Shown: in pieces, positions 53,167-61,501 of the stretch
How the letters are laid out: every line of letters starts with the position of its first letter
How positions within the stretch are numbered: position 1 is the stretch's first letter
Assembly: GCA_951800675.1 (NCBI GenBank)
Contig: CATOKC010000001.1
Location: 7,729 to 71,728 of the forward strand
Length of the DNA: 64,000 nucleotides
Origin: an uncultured Oscillibacter sp.
GTDB lineage: Bacteria > Bacillota_A > Clostridia > Oscillospirales > Oscillospiraceae
Reading direction: 5' to 3'
The notes under the pieces: generated by a model
Databases searched by the model: none
What the model was told of the DNA's origin: nothing
What the model saw: the letters and a program-made list of their open reading frames with translations, nothing else
Position numbers and translations under genes: made by a program

Positions 53167-53592
53167 TTAGTCTGTCGTGGTCTCATAGGGCCAGTCCTGA
53201 ATGCCGCCGAAGTCGGCCACATTGGTACAGCCCATCTCCGCCAGCTTCTCCGCTGCCTCCGCGCTGCGGCGGCCGGAGCGGCAGTACACCAGAATTTCCG
53301 TGTCCTTCTCAAAGGGGAGCGGGAACTCCGGCAGGATGTCCTCGTTGGGAAAGCACACCGCGCCGGGGATGTGGCCCCCGTCAAACTCCTCCTGCGTCCG
53401 CACGTCCAGGAGAATCACGTCCTCGCTGGCGTCCAGACGTTCCTTGGCCGCTTGGGCGGTGATGGTGGCCCAGGCCTTTTGGGCGGACTGGGACCCGGCG
53501 GTGGAGCCGGAGCGGTTCATCCGGGCGGAGTAGAATTTGAGGATGGCCATGCCGAAGCAGATGACGGCGGCCAGAAGAAACAGCTGCTTCAT
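53167..53592 (-). CDS. membrane-anchored single-domain rhodanese
   Basis: The 141-residue protein has an N-terminal membrane anchor (about 4-21) and a rhodanese domain (about 45-138). LLDVRTQEEFDGGHIPGA is present, and the catalytic loop is YCRSGRRS with the active-site Cys at about 106. It would transfer sulfane sulfur, or act in sulfide or cyanide handling, on the outer face of the membrane if the anchor is N-in. The start at 53592 follows AGGAGG; the open frame continues upstream without a start signal. It is monocistronic. Confidence 0.9.
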   Translation of the reverse strand: MKQLFLLAAVICFGMAILKFYSARMNRSGSTAGSQSAQKAWATITAQAAKERLDASEDVILLDVRTQEEFDGGHIPGAVCFPNEDILPEFPLPFEKDTEILVYCRSGRRSAEAAEKLAEMGCTNVADFGGIQDWPYETTTD

Positions 53593-53629
53593 AGAGCGCC
53601 TCCTGTTGTCAGAATGTTGGGACTGGTTC

Positions 53630-53658
53630 AGTTTACAGGAAACAGCTGGGAAAATCAA
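53630..53658 (-). promoter_or_regulatory. promoter of the rhodanese gene
   Basis: On the minus strand TTGATT and TAAACT are 17 bases apart, about 40 bases before the start codon. Confidence 0.55.
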
Positions 53659-53690
53659 CCTTTTTGCAAAAAAACTCCGGGCATAGCGAG

Positions 53691-53724
53691 AAAAGCCGGT
53701 ACGGATTCATTCCGTACCGGCTTT
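53691..53724 (-). terminator. terminator of the nagB-nagA-ugpC unit
   Basis: AAAGCCGGTACGGA pairs with TCCGTACCGGCTTT (14 bp, 5-base loop), with TTTTC following on the minus strand. It lies just after the ATPase gene. Confidence 0.85.
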
Positions 53725-53741
53725 GGGGTCTATGGAAAGGC

Positions 53742-54920
53742 TTAGAACTCCAGGTTCTTGCCCTCGCTGTCGAAGAGGTGGCACACGTTGCCGTCGAAGC
53801 TGAGATGAATGGCGGCGCCGGGGGCGAAGCTGACGCTGGAGAGGTCCAGGGTGGGCACGATGACCACCACGTCCCGGCCCTCGGCGTTGGCGTGGAGATG
53901 GACCTCGCTGCCCATCATTTCGCTGACGTCCACCGTGGCGGTCAGGGTGTTGGCCCCGTCGCCCAGGGTGATGTGGCTGGGGCGGACGCCCAGAGTGATG
54001 GCCTGAGAGCCCACGTTCTTGGCGGCCAGAGCCTTTTGCTTCACGTCGGAGAGCTCCACCTTCATGCCGCCTACAGAGACGCTGTATTTGCCGTCCTCCT
54101 TCAGGAGCTTGGCGTCGAAGAAGTTCATCTGCGGCGTGCCGATGAAGCCGGCCACGAAGAGGTTGGCGGGATGGTCAAAGACCTGCTGGGGAGTGCCGAT
54201 CTGCTGGATAAAGCCATCCTTCATAATGACAATTCGATCGCCCAGGGTCATGGCCTCGGTCTGGTCGTGGGTGACGTACATGAAGGTGGTGTTGATTTTC
54301 TGCCGGAGCTTGATGATCTCCGCCCGCATCTGGTTGCGGAGCTTGGCGTCCAGGTTGGAGAGGGGTTCGTCCATCAGCAGCACCTTGGGCTCCCGGACGA
54401 TAGCGCGGCCGATGGCCACCCGCTGGCGCTGGCCGCCGGAAAGGGCCTTGGGCTTGCGGTCCAGGTACTGGGTGATGTCCAGGATTTCCGCGGCTTCCTT
54501 GACCCGCTTGTCGATCTCATCCTTGGGCACCTTGCGAAGCTTCAGGGGGAAGGCCATGTTCTCATATACCGTCATATGGGGATAGAGGGCGTAGCTCTGG
54601 AAGACCATGGCGATGTCCCGGTTTTTGGGCTCCACGTCGTTCATGAGCTGGCCGTCAATGTACAGCTCGCCCTCGCTGATCTCCTCCAGACCGGCGACCA
54701 TGCGCAGGGTGGTGGACTTGCCGCAGCCGGAGGGGCCGACCAGGACGATGAACTCCTTGTCCGCGATGTCCAGGTTGAACTCCTGCACCGCCACGACGCC
54801 CTTGTCCGTCACCTGGAGATTGACCTTCTTTTCCGGGTCCGCCGCCTTTTTCTTGGATTTCTTCTGGTCTCCGCTGTGGGGGTAGATCTTCTTGATGCTC
54901 TTGAGGTTCAGAGTTGCCAT
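53742..54920 (-). CDS. ugpC: sugar ABC transporter ATPase (UgpC/MsmK/MsmX family)
   Basis: The 392-residue ATPase has Walker [11 protein letters not shown]-loop [16 protein letters not shown], signature [14 protein letters not shown], Walker [17 protein letters not shown] and the C-terminal OB-type regulatory domain of MalK-like proteins. Between the first two strands it has an unusual Lys-rich insertion (about 13-30, [15 protein letters not shown]). MsmK-type ATPases serve several sugar importers, and the binding protein plus two permeases at 57-60 kb lack their own ATPase, so this is the likely motor. The ATG at 54920 has only a weak GTGAG upstream. The 225 bases up to nagA show no gene. 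Confidence 0.93.
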   Translation of the reverse strand: MATLNLKSIKKIYPHSGDQKKSKKKAADPEKKVNLQVTDKGVVAVQEFNLDIADKEFIVLVGPSGCGKSTTLRMVAGLEEISEGELYIDGQLMNDVEPKNRDIAMVFQSYALYPHMTVYENMAFPLKLRKVPKDEIDKRVKEAAEILDITQYLDRKPKALSGGQRQRVAIGRAIVREPKVLLMDEPLSNLDAKLRNQMRAEIIKLRQKINTTFMYVTHDQTEAMTLGDRIVIMKDGFIQQIGTPQQVFDHPANLFVAGFIGTPQMNFFDAKLLKEDGKYSVSVGGMKVELSDVKQKALAAKNVGSQAITLGVRPSHITLGDGANTLTATVDVSEMMGSEVHLHANAEGRDVVVIVPTLDLSSVSFAPGAAIHLSFDGNVCHLFDSEGKNLEF

Positions 54921-55145
54921 AGCGTACTCACTTTGACGAAGCGGCCTCCGCCGTCTCCGCCTCGCCCCGGGAAGCGCGTTCCCGCGGGCATTACGGCAGG
55001 TCTCCACACTGCCGCACCGCAAGTGAAAGCGGGGGATTCCTCCTTTTTTGTTGGTGCCGGGGACGATGGAAATGGAGTCGCCGCCCGGCCCGTTGATTTT
55101 ATGGAAAGGCGGGTATCCCGCCAAGTCCAACGTTGAGCCCGGGAC

Positions 55146-56279
55146 TCAGGCCGTGACGGCCTGGCCCTTGAAAAGAATCTTGCGGATGGACAGGTCCTTT
55201 TGGTCCAGCAGGACGATGCTGGCCTCCTTGCCCGCGTCCAGGGTGCCCGTCCGGTCCTCGATGCCGATGGAGCGGGCGGGGTTGTAGGTGCAGGCCCGCA
55301 CCGCGTCCGCCGCCGGAATGCCGAAGGCGATGGCCTGGCGCAGGCAGCCCATGAGGCTGGTGACGGAGCCCGCCAGGGTCTCCGGGTGGTGCAGGATGGT
55401 GGCCCGGTTGCCGTGAACCTCGATCATCTGCCCGCCGAAGGGATACTCGCCGTCGGGCATGCCCGTGGCCCGGAGGGAATCGGAGATGATGATCATCCGC
55501 TCTTTTCCAAACAGGCCAAAGGTGAGGCGCACCACCGCCGGATGGATGTGGATGCCGTCGCAGATCAATTCCGGCATGACGGAGGGCACCTCGTAGGCCG
55601 CGCCGATGACGCCGGGGTCCCGGTGAGCCAGGGGCGGCATGGCGTTATAGAGGTGGGTGGCGTGGTCCGCCCCCGCCTCAAAGGCGGTTTTGGCCGTCTC
55701 GTAGTCCGCCACGGTGTGCCCCACGGAGACATGGACCCCCAGGTCCTTTGCCGCCTTGATGAACGCGGTGGAGCCGGGCTGCTCGGGAGCCACGGTGACC
55801 AGCTTCACGCAGCCCTCCGCCGCCTCCTGGAGGCGTTTGAGCATGGGGACGTCGGGGTCGTGGAGGAACGCGCCGTTCTGCGCGCCCTTCTTGGCCATGC
55901 AGAGGAAGGGACCCTCCAGGTGCGCCCCCACCACCTCCGCGCCGCCGGAATTTTGCTTGCGATGGGCGGCGGTGGTTTTGCAGATGGCGGTCAGCTGGTC
56001 CTCCGGCAGGGTCATGCCCGCCGGGCAAATATAGGTGACGCCCTGGGACAGCTCGTAGTCCGCGATTTTTTGCAGACCCTCCGCCGTGGCGTCGCTGAAA
56101 TCCTCGCCCACCGCGCCGTGGAAATGCACGTCCACCAGACCGGGGATGACATAGCAGCCGGAGGCGTCCAGGACCGTTTCGTCGCCGCTGGCGCTGGAAA
56201 TCAGGGCGCCGTCGGTGCAGATATCCCGAGCGATAAAGCCCTGTTCCAGGTCAAAGACCTGTCCGCCGGTTATCCGCAT
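55146..56279 (-). CDS. nagA: N-acetylglucosamine-6-phosphate deacetylase
   Basis: The 377-residue amidohydrolase has PGLVDVHFHGAVGEDF, VGAHLEGPFL (metal Glu), VSVGHT (metal His), GADHATHLYNAM (metal His and substrate Asn) and ISDSLRATG (catalytic Asp). These are the full NagA set. It removes acetate from GlcNAc-6-phosphate, yielding glucosamine 6-phosphate for NagB. The ATG at 56279 overlaps the end of nagB by ten bases, so the two are co-translated. An open extension upstream is only the antiparallel shadow of nagB. Confidence 0.96.
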   Translation of the reverse strand: MRITGGQVFDLEQGFIARDICTDGALISSASGDETVLDASGCYVIPGLVDVHFHGAVGEDFSDATAEGLQKIADYELSQGVTYICPAGMTLPEDQLTAICKTTAAHRKQNSGGAEVVGAHLEGPFLCMAKKGAQNGAFLHDPDVPMLKRLQEAAEGCVKLVTVAPEQPGSTAFIKAAKDLGVHVSVGHTVADYETAKTAFEAGADHATHLYNAMPPLAHRDPGVIGAAYEVPSVMPELICDGIHIHPAVVRLTFGLFGKERMIIISDSLRATGMPDGEYPFGGQMIEVHGNRATILHHPETLAGSVTSLMGCLRQAIAFGIPAADAVRACTYNPARSIGIEDRTGTLDAGKEASIVLLDQKDLSIRKILFKGQAVTA

Positions 56280-57022
56280 ACGCTTACCCCGGCGGCTTTC
56301 AGCTTGCTTCCGGCGGCCTCGTCCACCACGACCACCACGTTGGGGTGGAGCTGGAGAACAGAACCGGGGCAATGGGGCGTGATGGCTCCGCGGATGGAGC
56401 CCAGGATGGCGTCGGCCTTCTCCGCGCCGCTGGCGGCCAGGAGGACCTTTTTGGCCCCCATGATGGCCCCGATGCCCATGCTGATGGCCTGCTTGGGCAC
56501 GTCGTCCCGGGTGGCGAAGAAGCGGGCGTTGGCGTCGATGGTGCTTTCCGCCAGGTCTACCACGTGGGTCTCCTTGACGAAGCAGTCACCGGGCTCGTTG
56601 AAGCCGATGTGGCCGTTCCGGCCGATGCCCAGGAGCTGGAGGTCCACGTAGCCCAGAGAGCGGATATAAGCGTCGTACTCCGCGCAGAAAGCCGCGGGGT
56701 CTTTGGTCAACCCGTCGGGCACCCGGGTGTTCTCGGGGACGATGTCCACATGGCCGAAGAGGTTGCTCTGCATGAAGTAGCGATAGCTCTGGTCATGGGT
56801 GGGAGCCAGGCCCACGTACTCGTCCAGGTTGACGGAGAGCACATCCTTGAAGCTCAGGCAGCCCTGCTTGTGCCAGTCCACCAGATACTTGTAGGCCCCC
56901 TCGGGGGTGGAGCCGGTGGCCAGACCCAGCACACAGGCGGGGTTGTGGGTGATTTCCGCCGCGATGATCTGAGCCATCCGGCGGCTCATGGCGTCGTAGT
57001 CCTTCTCGATAAAGATTCTCAT
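56270..57022 (-). CDS. nagB: glucosamine-6-phosphate deaminase
   Basis: The 250-residue protein begins MRIFIEKDYDAMSRRMAQII. It has LGLATGSTPEGAYK (phosphate loop), SVNLDEYVGL with the catalytic Asp, and GIGRNGHIGFNEPG with the Asp/His/Glu relay region. It converts glucosamine 6-phosphate to fructose 6-phosphate and ammonia, linking amino sugars to glycolysis. The start at 57022 has AAGGAG nine bases upstream. It is the first gene of the nagB-nagA-ugpC unit, 123 bases after the importer permease genes. Confidence 0.96.
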   Translation of the reverse strand: MRIFIEKDYDAMSRRMAQIIAAEITHNPACVLGLATGSTPEGAYKYLVDWHKQGCLSFKDVLSVNLDEYVGLAPTHDQSYRYFMQSNLFGHVDIVPENTRVPDGLTKDPAAFCAEYDAYIRSLGYVDLQLLGIGRNGHIGFNEPGDCFVKETHVVDLAESTIDANARFFATRDDVPKQAISMGIGAIMGAKKVLLAASGAEKADAILGSIRGAITPHCPGSVLQLHPNVVVVVDEAAGSKLKAAGVSVCG

Positions 57023-57145
57023 AATGGCATTTCTCCTTTCCAGTTTCCGCATAAAGATATCTTCGTTGCCGTCGCTCCGGCCAGGTGGATTGCCAGACTA
57101 TCAGAGCGTATGAAAGTTCTTTGGATACTTTCTTTCAGGAAATTA

Positions 57146-58009
57146 TCAGCCCTTTACTCCGCCGGAGGCGAGGCCGCTGACCAGGTTCTTCTCAATGCAC
57201 ATGAACAGGATGACCACGGGAATGATGGCGAAGATGGAGGCGGCAAACAGGTATTGCCACTCAATCATATTATACCCGTTGAAGGTGTTAATACCCACCG
57301 TCAGGGGCTTGTAGGTGTCGGTGGAGATGAGGCACAGGGCCACGGTGTACTCGTTCCAGGCGTTGATAAAAATGAAGATCAGCGTAGTGACGATGCCCGG
57401 GGCCGCCACAGGGAGCAGCACCTTCATCATAGACTGGACCCGGGTGCAGCCGTCGATGGTGGCGGCTTGCTCCATCTCCGCGGAGATGCCCATAAAGGTG
57501 CCACGGAGCAGCCAGATGGTGAACGCCTGATTGAAGGCGGCGTTGATGAAGATTAGACCCAGGATGTTGTCCGTCAGGCCCAGGCGCTGCATGACCTGGT
57601 AAATGCCGATGAGCAGCACCACCGGGGCAAACATCTGGGAGACGATGACGAAGCCCAGGAAAGCGGTCTGCCCCTTGAACTTCATCCGGGCCAGGGCGTA
57701 GGCCGCCGGGATGCCGCAGAGCATGGCGATGATGGTGGACCCGCCGGCGATGAGGACGGAGTTCAGCATGTACTTGGCCATGGGGGCCCGGCTCCAGATG
57801 TCGATGAAGTTGGACCACAAGGCAGTCATCGGCAGAATGTTGTCGCCGGAGAAAATCTCCACCCGGTTTTTCAGGGCGGTGCACAGCATGGCGAAGTAGG
57901 GGTACAGAGTGATGACGCACACGTCCAGGACGACGAAGTAGAGCAGGACGCGCAGAATCGTTTTCTTCACGGAGATGGACTTTTTCACGGCGTTGGCAGG
58001 CTGACTCAT
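57146..58009 (-). CDS. carbohydrate ABC transporter permease (MalG type)
   Basis: The 287-residue protein has six membrane helices. The EAA coupling loop near EMEQAATIDGCTRVQSMMKVLLPVAAPGI is diagnostic of binding-protein-dependent permeases. The C-terminal LVSGLASGGVKG is standard for MalG-type sugar permeases. It overlaps the MalF-type gene by four bases. It forms half of the channel for the glycan importer. Confidence 0.94.
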   Translation of the reverse strand: MSQPANAVKKSISVKKTILRVLLYFVVLDVCVITLYPYFAMLCTALKNRVEIFSGDNILPMTALWSNFIDIWSRAPMAKYMLNSVLIAGGSTIIAMLCGIPAAYALARMKFKGQTAFLGFVIVSQMFAPVVLLIGIYQVMQRLGLTDNILGLIFINAAFNQAFTIWLLRGTFMGISAEMEQAATIDGCTRVQSMMKVLLPVAAPGIVTTLIFIFINAWNEYTVALCLISTDTYKPLTVGINTFNGYNMIEWQYLFAASIFAIIPVVILFMCIEKNLVSGLASGGVKG

Positions 58010-58962
58010 AAATCGTCATCTCCTTTCCGCAGGGTGTAGATCATGTAGACGCTGGCGCAGACCAGCAGGATGAGGAAGCCGATGACCGAGACGGCGGAGG
58101 CCTCGCCCTGCTTGCCGTTGTAGAAGGCCAACTTGTAGAGGTAGGTGACCAGAGTGTCCGTGTGGTTGGCCGGGTCGCCCTTGGTCATGGTCCAGATGAT
58201 GGGGAAGGAATTGAACACATAGATGATGTTCAGCACCGTGGCTACCGTCAGGGAGGACTTCACCAGGGGCAGGGTGATGCTGAAGAGCTTCTGGAAATAC
58301 CCGGCCCCGTCCACGGTGGCGGCCTCGTAGTAGGACGCGTCGATGCTCTGGAGGCCGGAAAGCACACAGAAGGTGACAAAGGGAATGGTGACAAAGATGC
58401 CGCAGGCAATCTCCCAAGCGAAGTAGGCCCCCGGAGTAGGCGTCCAGTTCACCGGGGCGCTGATGAAGCCGAGCTTCATCAGCAGGGTGTTCAGAGTACC
58501 ATAGTCCTTGTTGATGATGAAGTTCCAGGCACTGGCCTGGATGACCAGCGTAGTGGCCCAGGGGAATACCACAATGGCCCGGACCACCTTCCGGCCCCGG
58601 AATTTGTTGTTCAGCACCAGAGCCAGCATGAAGCCCAGCACAGTGGAGATGACTACCACGGCGATGGTCCAGACGATGGTGTTTTTCAGTACCAGGGCGA
58701 AAGCGGGGCTCTTGAGAACCTTGGAGAAGTTTTCAAAGTTGTTGTAGCCCTTGACCAGGCCCGCCCGGGTCACCTTGCTCATGGAGAGCTGGAAGACCTT
58801 GACGATGGGGGTCACGATGAAGATGGCCATGAGGATGATGCTGGGGGCGATCCAGATGTAGGGCTCGACCTTGCGGAAGAGCTTCTTGCTCCCGGAGGGA
58901 CGGGGGGCCTTCTTGGCCAGCTCCTGGGCCTCCGCGGGGGCGGCAGGGGTCTTTGTACTCAC
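58006..58962 (-). CDS. carbohydrate ABC transporter permease (MalF type)
   Basis: The 318-residue protein has a basic, Ala/Pro-rich N-terminus, six membrane helices and the EAA loop SIDASYYEAATVDGAGYFQKLFSITLPLVK. The start is a GTG with GGGAGG eight bases upstream. It lies downstream of the binding-protein gene, separated by a hairpin, and overlaps the MalG-type gene. Together they import a sugar captured by the binding protein. Confidence 0.94.
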   Translation of the reverse strand: MSTKTPAAPAEAQELAKKAPRPSGSKKLFRKVEPYIWIAPSIILMAIFIVTPIVKVFQLSMSKVTRAGLVKGYNNFENFSKVLKSPAFALVLKNTIVWTIAVVVISTVLGFMLALVLNNKFRGRKVVRAIVVFPWATTLVIQASAWNFIINKDYGTLNTLLMKLGFISAPVNWTPTPGAYFAWEIACGIFVTIPFVTFCVLSGLQSIDASYYEAATVDGAGYFQKLFSITLPLVKSSLTVATVLNIIYVFNSFPIIWTMTKGDPANHTDTLVTYLYKLAFYNGKQGEASAVSVIGFLILLVCASVYMIYTLRKGDDDL

Positions 58963-59058
58963 GGGGACACCTCCCTATAGTTCAGAATCAGAGCGTCCTT
59001 CCGGCCGCTGTCAAAACCCGGCGGAATCGGCGCGCTTTGAGAACGGCTGGAAGAGAAA

Positions 59059-59087
59059 GGGGGCCCGGCCGCTACGGCCCGGCCCCC
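59059..59087 (-). terminator. partial terminator/stabilising hairpin after the sugar-binding protein gene
   Basis: GGGGGCCCGGCCG and CGGCCCGGCCCCC form a 13-bp stem with one mismatch and a 3-base loop. On the minus strand CTTTCTCTT follows. It sits between the binding-protein and permease genes. Confidence 0.6.
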
Positions 59088-59125
59088 GCGGTGATTAGCT
59101 TCAAGCGTTGGAAGGGGAAGGAATC

Positions 59126-60448
59126 TTAGCCGGCGATGGTGGCCTGGAGATTGTCCAGCAGCTCCTTGACGTTGCCGCCCAGCAGAGCCTGCTGCTCCAC
59201 GTCGATGACGCCCTGCTTCACATCGGCCCACTCGGCCTTGGCGGTGGGATAGAACTTGCAGGAGCCCACGATCTCGACCCAGGGAGCCATGCTCTCGTCG
59301 GCCTTGGCCACGATCTCGCCGCCGGCGGAGGTGGCGGGCAGGAAGCCTTCCATCAGCACCCAGTCGGAGTAGCGGCTGTCCTCATAGAAGAAGTCGAAGA
59401 ACTCCTTGATGGCCTCGATCTTTTCGTCGGAATCCTCGTTGTCAAAGACCATGAAACGGTCCATGACGCCGGCGGAGACAGAGGCGTTTCCGCCGTTGGT
59501 CGGGATGGCCGCGAAGGCGTAGCTGATCTGCTCTTCCTCCGGGGTATCGGCTTTGGCATAGTTGTCGGCGATGTAAGTCGGGATGGAGTTGGGCCCGATC
59601 ATCATGGCCAGCTTGCCCGCGCCGAACAGGTCCTGCAGGGCATAGCGGGTCTCGTTGGCGGGATCGGTGTTGGTCAGGCCGTCCTTGACCAGCCCGATGG
59701 CGTATTCGATGGCTTCCACGTTGGCGTCCGCGTTCAGGGTCCAGTTTCCGGAGGCGTCGGTGAAGTCGCTTCCGTTATTCCAGATGTAGTAGGCAAAGGC
59801 GGCCTGACCCTCGTCGGTGGTCATGTCGATGCCCCAGGGATAGATGCTGGAGTCATAGGCCTTGATCTTCTCGCAGGCGGTTTTCAGCTCATCCCAAGTG
59901 GTGGGGACTTCCACGCCGGCGGCTTCCAGAATGTCCGTGTTGTAGTACATGGCGCGGGCGGAGGCCAGGTCGGGGATGGCCCAGATGGTGCCATCAATGT
60001 TGGACTGCTCCAGGAAGGCGTCATAGAACTTGGCGTAGGTCTCGTCGGAAACGCAGTCCTGAATGGGTAGGAGCAGATCGTCGGCCACATAGTCCGCGAA
60101 CACGTCGATGTTCAGGATGTCCGGGGCGTCGTTGTTGGCGACCCGGGTGTTGACTACCGTGTAGATGTCGTTCCAGGACACTGTTTCCACGGTTAGCTCA
60201 ATGTTGTCATGGCTTCCGTTGAACTCGGTCACGAAGTCGGCCCACCACTGTTTGGTGTTCTGGCCGTACTCGGCGGCGATGACCTTGATGGCGGTCTTTT
60301 CCCCGGAGCCAGTATCGGCGGGGGGAGCCTCGGTTTCGTTATTAGTGTCGGCGGGCGGGGGAGTGGTCTCGCCGCCATTGCCGCCGCCGCAGGCGGCCAG
60401 AGACAGGACCATTACGAGTGTAAGTAACGTGGCAAGAAACTTTTTCAT
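59126..60448 (-). CDS. sugar ABC transporter substrate-binding lipoprotein (SBP_bac_1)
   Basis: The 440-residue protein has a lipoprotein signal (lipobox LSLAAC, Cys at about 20) followed by a Gly/Thr/Pro linker. A family-1 solute-binding domain has NDAPDILNIDVFADYVADDLLLP and GPNSIPTYI. The start at 60448 was chosen because AGGAG lies eight bases upstream; an ATG two codons earlier is too close. The neighbouring hexosamine kinase, nucleotidyltransferase, GalE, NagA and NagB suggest that it binds a GlcNAc- or GalNAc-containing oligosaccharide such as galacto-N-biose or lacto-N-biose. The ligand is inferred from context only. Confidence 0.9.
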   Translation of the reverse strand: MKKFLATLLTLVMVLSLAACGGGNGGETTPPPADTNNETEAPPADTGSGEKTAIKVIAAEYGQNTKQWWADFVTEFNGSHDNIELTVETVSWNDIYTVVNTRVANNDAPDILNIDVFADYVADDLLLPIQDCVSDETYAKFYDAFLEQSNIDGTIWAIPDLASARAMYYNTDILEAAGVEVPTTWDELKTACEKIKAYDSSIYPWGIDMTTDEGQAAFAYYIWNNGSDFTDASGNWTLNADANVEAIEYAIGLVKDGLTNTDPANETRYALQDLFGAGKLAMMIGPNSIPTYIADNYAKADTPEEEQISYAFAAIPTNGGNASVSAGVMDRFMVFDNEDSDEKIEAIKEFFDFFYEDSRYSDWVLMEGFLPATSAGGEIVAKADESMAPWVEIVGSCKFYPTAKAEWADVKQGVIDVEQQALLGGNVKELLDNLQATIAG

Positions 60449-60474
60449 CGTCATTCTCCTCTATGTTGTTTTTT

Positions 60475-60493
60475 CATGTGTGGAATACACATG
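60475..60493. promoter_or_regulatory. inverted repeat upstream of the sugar-binding protein gene
   Basis: CATGTGT and ACACATG enclose five bases in the leader, about 25 bases before the start codon. A TATAAT-like -10 lies upstream on the minus strand near 60540 with a poor -35. The layout suits control by a regulator such as the PocR-AraC protein encoded next door. Confidence 0.4.
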
Positions 60494-60591
60494 TGAGGGT
60501 GCGATATGAAAAATTCACAAACGCCGCCCTCATATAAATATTATACTTGTAGAATTTGTAAATAATAGGGGGCTTCGTACAGTTTATAGAA

Positions 60592-60624
60592 AAATCGTAC
60601 GAACCACGAAAGCTCGTACGATTT
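60592..60624 (-). terminator. terminator of the galE-to-araC unit
   Basis: AAATCGTACGA and TCGTACGATTT form a perfect 11-bp stem with an 11-base loop. On the minus strand TTTTTCT follows. It separates the regulator gene from the importer genes. Confidence 0.8.
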
Positions 60625-60634
60625 CCGCAAACGA

Positions 60635-61501
60635 TTAACTGAAAGTGGAGGCTGCCGCCGCGGCGTCCAGACGGTTTTTCCGGAAGGCGCTGGGCGTCAT
60701 GCCGGTGGCGGAGCGAAAGACCTTGGAAAAGTAGTTGTAGTCGCTGATTCCAACCTTTTCGCCCACGGTGGAGATGGGCATGCTGCTCTGAAGCAGCAGC
60801 CGCTTGGCGGCCTCAATCCGCCGCTGGGCAATTAAATAGGAGAGGGTGCGGCCCCCGGAGAGCTCCTTAGCTAGCGAGCAGAGCTTTGTCCGGCCGATGT
60901 GGAGCTGCTGGGAGATGGATTCCAGGGAGAGCTTTTCCATATAGTGTTGCTCCAAATACAGCTCCAGCTTCTGGAGGTCCGTTTGCTCCGCCGTCAGGAT
61001 CATGCCCTTGAGCTGGATGTAGGCGGACAGGGCTTCCAGGGTTTCGGTGTAAGCCTGGATTTCCGCCTTGGAGTACCGGCGGAACTGGTAGAAGGCGTCC
61101 TTTAGAGCGTCAGGGCCGTCAGGCCACCAGTCTAGAAGGGAGCGGGTGCGCTGCCATTGCTCCTCGATAGGGGTGTCGTCCAGATAGCAGCCCACAGCAA
61201 GGTAGGCCACGGGATTTTGCTTGCTGTAAAGGGGCATGACGGCCTCGCAGATGCCGGCGTGGCAGCGGTAGTGCTGAAAGCCGCTTTCTGCCTGATAGTG
61301 CTGAATTTTGCACTGGTCGCAAGCTACGCAGCGCTCATGGCCCTCGGGCAGGTCGTTGATGGCCCGGCAGAAGGGCGGGTGACCCCGGAAGAGGTTGATG
61401 TCCCGGCCCGATAAATCCAGAATGTTGGCGGGCACGCCGGTGAGAATGTTCAGATTGGCGATCAGCTTGCGCAGCCGCTCCGCGTCGAAGAGTATGTTCA
61501 T
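60635..61501 (-). CDS. AraC-family regulator with PocR sensory domain
   Basis: The 288-residue protein has an N-terminal PocR domain (about 8-165). It is recognisable by its cysteine pattern ERCVACDQCK and YRCHAGICEAVMPL, which is thought to bind small hydrocarbons or sugars. A C-terminal AraC DNA-binding domain (about 185-280) carries LESISQQLHIGRTKLCSLAKEL and VGISDYNYFSKVFRSATGMTPSAFR. The ATG overlaps the stop of the kinase gene by four bases (ATGA). It is last in the galE-nucleotidyltransferase-kinase unit and directly upstream of the importer genes, its likely targets. Confidence 0.92.
   Translation of the reverse strand: MNILFDAERLRKLIANLNILTGVPANILDLSGRDINLFRGHPPFCRAINDLPEGHERCVACDQCKIQHYQAESGFQHYRCHAGICEAVMPLYSKQNPVAYLAVGCYLDDTPIEEQWQRTRSLLDWWPDGPDALKDAFYQFRRYSKAEIQAYTETLEALSAYIQLKGMILTAEQTDLQKLELYLEQHYMEKLSLESISQQLHIGRTKLCSLAKELSGGRTLSYLIAQRRIEAAKRLLLQSSMPISTVGEKVGISDYNYFSKVFRSATGMTPSAFRKNRLDAAAAASTFS

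Noticed and set aside
54921..55130. N-terminal extension of the MsmK-like ATPase to 462 residues
   Set aside because: The extra residues are Arg-rich and unlike any family member. The ATPase domain starts at the internal ATG at 54920.
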